DNA from: JAKRSD01 sp964473995 | GTDB lineage: Bacteria; Bacteroidota; Bacteroidia; CAIKAF01 | Length of the DNA stretch: 7,706 nucleotides | Direction: 5' to 3' | NCBI GenBank assembly: GCA_964473995.1 | Contig: CAYYRB010000084.1 | Location: 1 to 7,706 of the forward strand | Part shown: piece by piece, positions 6,041-7,706 of the stretch | Numbering within the stretch: position 1 is the first letter of the stretch | Layout: every line of letters starts with the position of its first letter | The notes under the pieces: model-generated | Database searches by the model: none | What the model saw: the letters and a program-made list of their open reading frames with translations, nothing else | What the model was told of the DNA's origin: nothing | Translations under genes and position numbers: made by a program

Positions 6041-7027
6041 ATGCATTCTTCTTCTGAAAACGAAACATCCTTTCAGTCATTGGCTAATGGGATTGAAAAC
6101 CCCTTTATCGCCGTGGCTCAAAGCGGTAAAAGCTCCTTTGGATGGTTTCTGCTCGGCGCGTTGATCATTCTCTTTTTCTTTTTACTCGGGCAAGCCCCCT
6201 TGAGCTTGGCTTTGCTCGTTTTTGCCCAACTTAACGGTTTACAGCCGGAAACCCTGACTGAGGTGTCGGCCGTAATGGATGCCGGTTTCAGCAGGAATTT
6301 GTTTTTGGTTTTGGCCATATCGGCGTTCATGATCGGTTTGGCGGGTATTTTCCTCGTCATCCGTTTCATTCATCTTCGCCCGTTCCGCACGCTGATTACG
6401 CCCTACAAAGCCATCCGCTGGAATCGTGTTGTAATCGGATTCGGCGTTTATTTTTTGCTCACCCTCGGTATTGAAGGACTGTTTTACTTTTTGGATTCAG
6501 ACAATTATGTATTCCGGTTTCATCCGTTGAATTTTATTGTTTTACTGCTCGTTTCCATTTTTTTATTGCCTTTTCAAACCTCTTTTGAGGAAATCTTTTT
6601 CAGAGGATATCTGATGCAGGGCATCGGGTTGCTGTTTGGCCGAACATGGCCCGCACTGTTGATTACCTCGCTTTTATTTGCCCTGATGCACAGCTGGAAC
6701 CCCGAAGTGGAAAAATTCGGATTCTGGGTGATGTTTCCTTATTACTTCGGATTTGGCCTCTTGCTCGGATTTATTACGTTAAAAGATAAATCGTTGGAAA
6801 TTGCTTTGGGGGTTCATGCGGCCAACAACATGTTCAGTTCTCTTTTTATTACCTTTCAGGGAAGTGCGTTGGAAACGGATGCTCTGTTTTTGCAAAAGCA
6901 GATGGATCCGGCAGCCACGATGCCGTTCTATTTACTGGCCATGTTTGTCTTCCTTTTACTTATTTCATTGGTTTTCGGTTGGTGGAAAAAGTCCGAAAGC
7001 ACTTTTTCTGCTGATACCGAGGAATAA
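6041..7027 (+). CDS. CPBP-family intramembrane metalloprotease (CAAX protease-like, ABI domain)
   Basis: Integral membrane protein of the Rce1/CPBP family; bacterial members are mostly of unknown substrate, a few linked to bacteriocin immunity or protein processing. Seen in the 328-residue product: about eight hydrophobic segments (near 33-58, 86-111, 128-150, 162-182, 203-217, 228-247, 253-271, 295-314) and the three catalytic motifs in order: EEIFFRGYL with E183, E184, R188; FALMH with H217; and HAANN with H259 and N263. All expected metal-binding and catalytic residues are present, so it is probably active. The first 30 residues are polar and cytosolic-looking. It lies 31 bases after the 5' T-run of the rpmB terminator; no good TAnnTTTG box was found just upstream. 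The next gene follows in the same direction after 41 bp and may be co-transcribed. Confidence 0.92.
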   Translation: MHSSSENETSFQSLANGIENPFIAVAQSGKSSFGWFLLGALIILFFFLLGQAPLSLALLVFAQLNGLQPETLTEVSAVMDAGFSRNLFLVLAISAFMIGLAGIFLVIRFIHLRPFRTLITPYKAIRWNRVVIGFGVYFLLTLGIEGLFYFLDSDNYVFRFHPLNFIVLLLVSIFLLPFQTSFEEIFFRGYLMQGIGLLFGRTWPALLITSLLFALMHSWNPEVEKFGFWVMFPYYFGFGLLLGFITLKDKSLEIALGVHAANNMFSSLFITFQGSALETDALFLQKQMDPAATMPFYLLAMFVFLLLISLVFGWWKKSESTFSADTEE

Positions 7028-7068
7028 TTTTTCGTTACATTCGTTTCATTAAAGTAAAGTAGGGTAAT

Positions 7069-7706
7069 ATGCCGTTTTCCGTCCGTCAATTTTTGGTTTC
7101 TGCGGGTGTTCTTTTCTCGTTTTTTTCGCTTTCGGCTCAGGTTTCTGATGATATGTTCGACAGAACCGATATTCCCAGCAGAGCTCCGGAATACCGCGTA
7201 AATGTGTTGATTTCTCCCAGTGTGCCGATTATGCTCAGCAACAGAGTACAACGGGAAGCCTTCCGTGGACTCATTGCTTCCGATTTGTTGGTGAATGTAA
7301 AAACAGTCAAAGGGTTTCACATCGGTTTCGGTGGTCAGTACGCCGCTTTCCAATCCCGGAATCCGAATGATTTCAAAATTAAAAACAGGGATATCGTTCA
7401 GCACCATTTTACTCCCGGAATCAGCCTTGGGTATGAGTTTCGTTTTAAAAATGATCAGCGATTTTCTTTTTATCCCTCTCTATTCGCAGGTTATGGAATT
7501 AACTATATCTCGGGGTTACGAAACGGGCTGGATACTACATTTTACTTAGGTGCGAAAAATACGTACTTGGCGGGAAATTTCATGGTATCTCCGCAAATCG
7601 CTTTTTACATGCACATGGGGGAAGAGTTACAGTCTACCATCGGATTTTTTATTGCTGCCAACGTGTTTGGGTATGAATTGAAGAAATCCCACATCTACCT
7701 CACGGA
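7069..7706 (+). CDS. Secreted, probable outer-membrane beta-barrel protein (partial, 3' end outside window)
   Basis: Frame from ATG at 7069 stays open for 212 codons to the window edge, so the gene is cut off. Seen: a signal peptide (MPFSVRQFLVSAGVLF..., ending LSA before Q24), a short polar stretch, then alternating hydrophobic/aromatic segments such as GFHIGFGGQYAAF, FTPGISLGYEFRF and FYPSLFAGYGINYI, typical of amphipathic strands in Bacteroidota outer-membrane barrels (PorT-like or OmpW/OMP_b-brl domains). No specific family is recognised. The fragment lacks its C-terminus, so a T9SS sorting domain can be neither shown nor excluded. It follows the CPBP gene by 41 bp. A one-mismatch promoter box TACATTCG (7036-7043) lies just upstream, too weak to call. 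Confidence 0.85.
   Translation, partial: MPFSVRQFLVSAGVLFSFFSLSAQVSDDMFDRTDIPSRAPEYRVNVLISPSVPIMLSNRVQREAFRGLIASDLLVNVKTVKGFHIGFGGQYAAFQSRNPNDFKIKNRDIVQHHFTPGISLGYEFRFKNDQRFSFYPSLFAGYGINYISGLRNGLDTTFYLGAKNTYLAGNFMVSPQIAFYMHMGEELQSTIGFFIAANVFGYELKKSHIYLT

Noticed and set aside
7028..7068. Terminator or strong promoter between the CPBP gene and the barrel gene
   Set aside because: No stable hairpin with a T-run is seen, and the only promoter-like box (TACATTCG, 7036-7043) has a mismatch and no clear -33 partner.
6928..7407. Minus-strand open frame across the CPBP 3' end and the barrel gene
   Set aside because: It is antisense to a well-supported protease C-terminus and to a signal-peptide barrel gene, and has no domain of its own.

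Overview
The window looks like a draft or metagenomic scaffold from a member of the Bacteroidota. Four things point there: a PorQ-type component of the type IX secretion system (T9SS, a system confined to this group), promoter boxes of the Bacteroidota form TAnnTTTG ahead of several genes, A-rich leaders that mostly lack Shine-Dalgarno sites, and family-typical RsmE and L28 sequences. By eye the base composition is moderate. The genus cannot be named from this stretch.

Layout, left to right: porQ (+, 13-1116); then, converging on it with only 5 bp between stop codons, a three-gene minus-strand operon transcribed hisS (4801-3425), hutH (3402-1897) and a small secreted cysteine-rich protein with a C-terminal membrane anchor (1900-1122). 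That last gene is interrupted by a 100-N scaffold gap flanked by two identical 55-base copies. Collapsing the copies gives one clean 207-codon frame, so the gap is almost certainly an assembly artefact. Divergent from hisS is rsmE (+, 4910-5605), then rpmB (+, 5718-5951) with its own promoter and a strong hairpin terminator, then a CPBP-family membrane protease (+, 6041-7027), and finally the first 212 codons of a secreted, probable outer-membrane beta-barrel protein (+, from 7069) that runs off the window.

Functionally the stretch is mostly housekeeping: tRNA-His charging, histidine breakdown, 16S rRNA methylation and a 50S ribosomal protein, with envelope functions at both ends. hisS and hutH both use histidine and are probably co-transcribed. 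hutH and the small cysteine-rich gene overlap by ATGA, which suggests translational coupling. No tRNA, rRNA, CRISPR array, insertion sequence or phage gene was seen, and no intergenic stretch exceeds about 120 bases. I found no convincing new multi-gene system. The items most worth a second look are the cysteine-rich TIMP/netrin-like protein coupled to hutH, the near-leaderless rsmE promoter, and the false gap.
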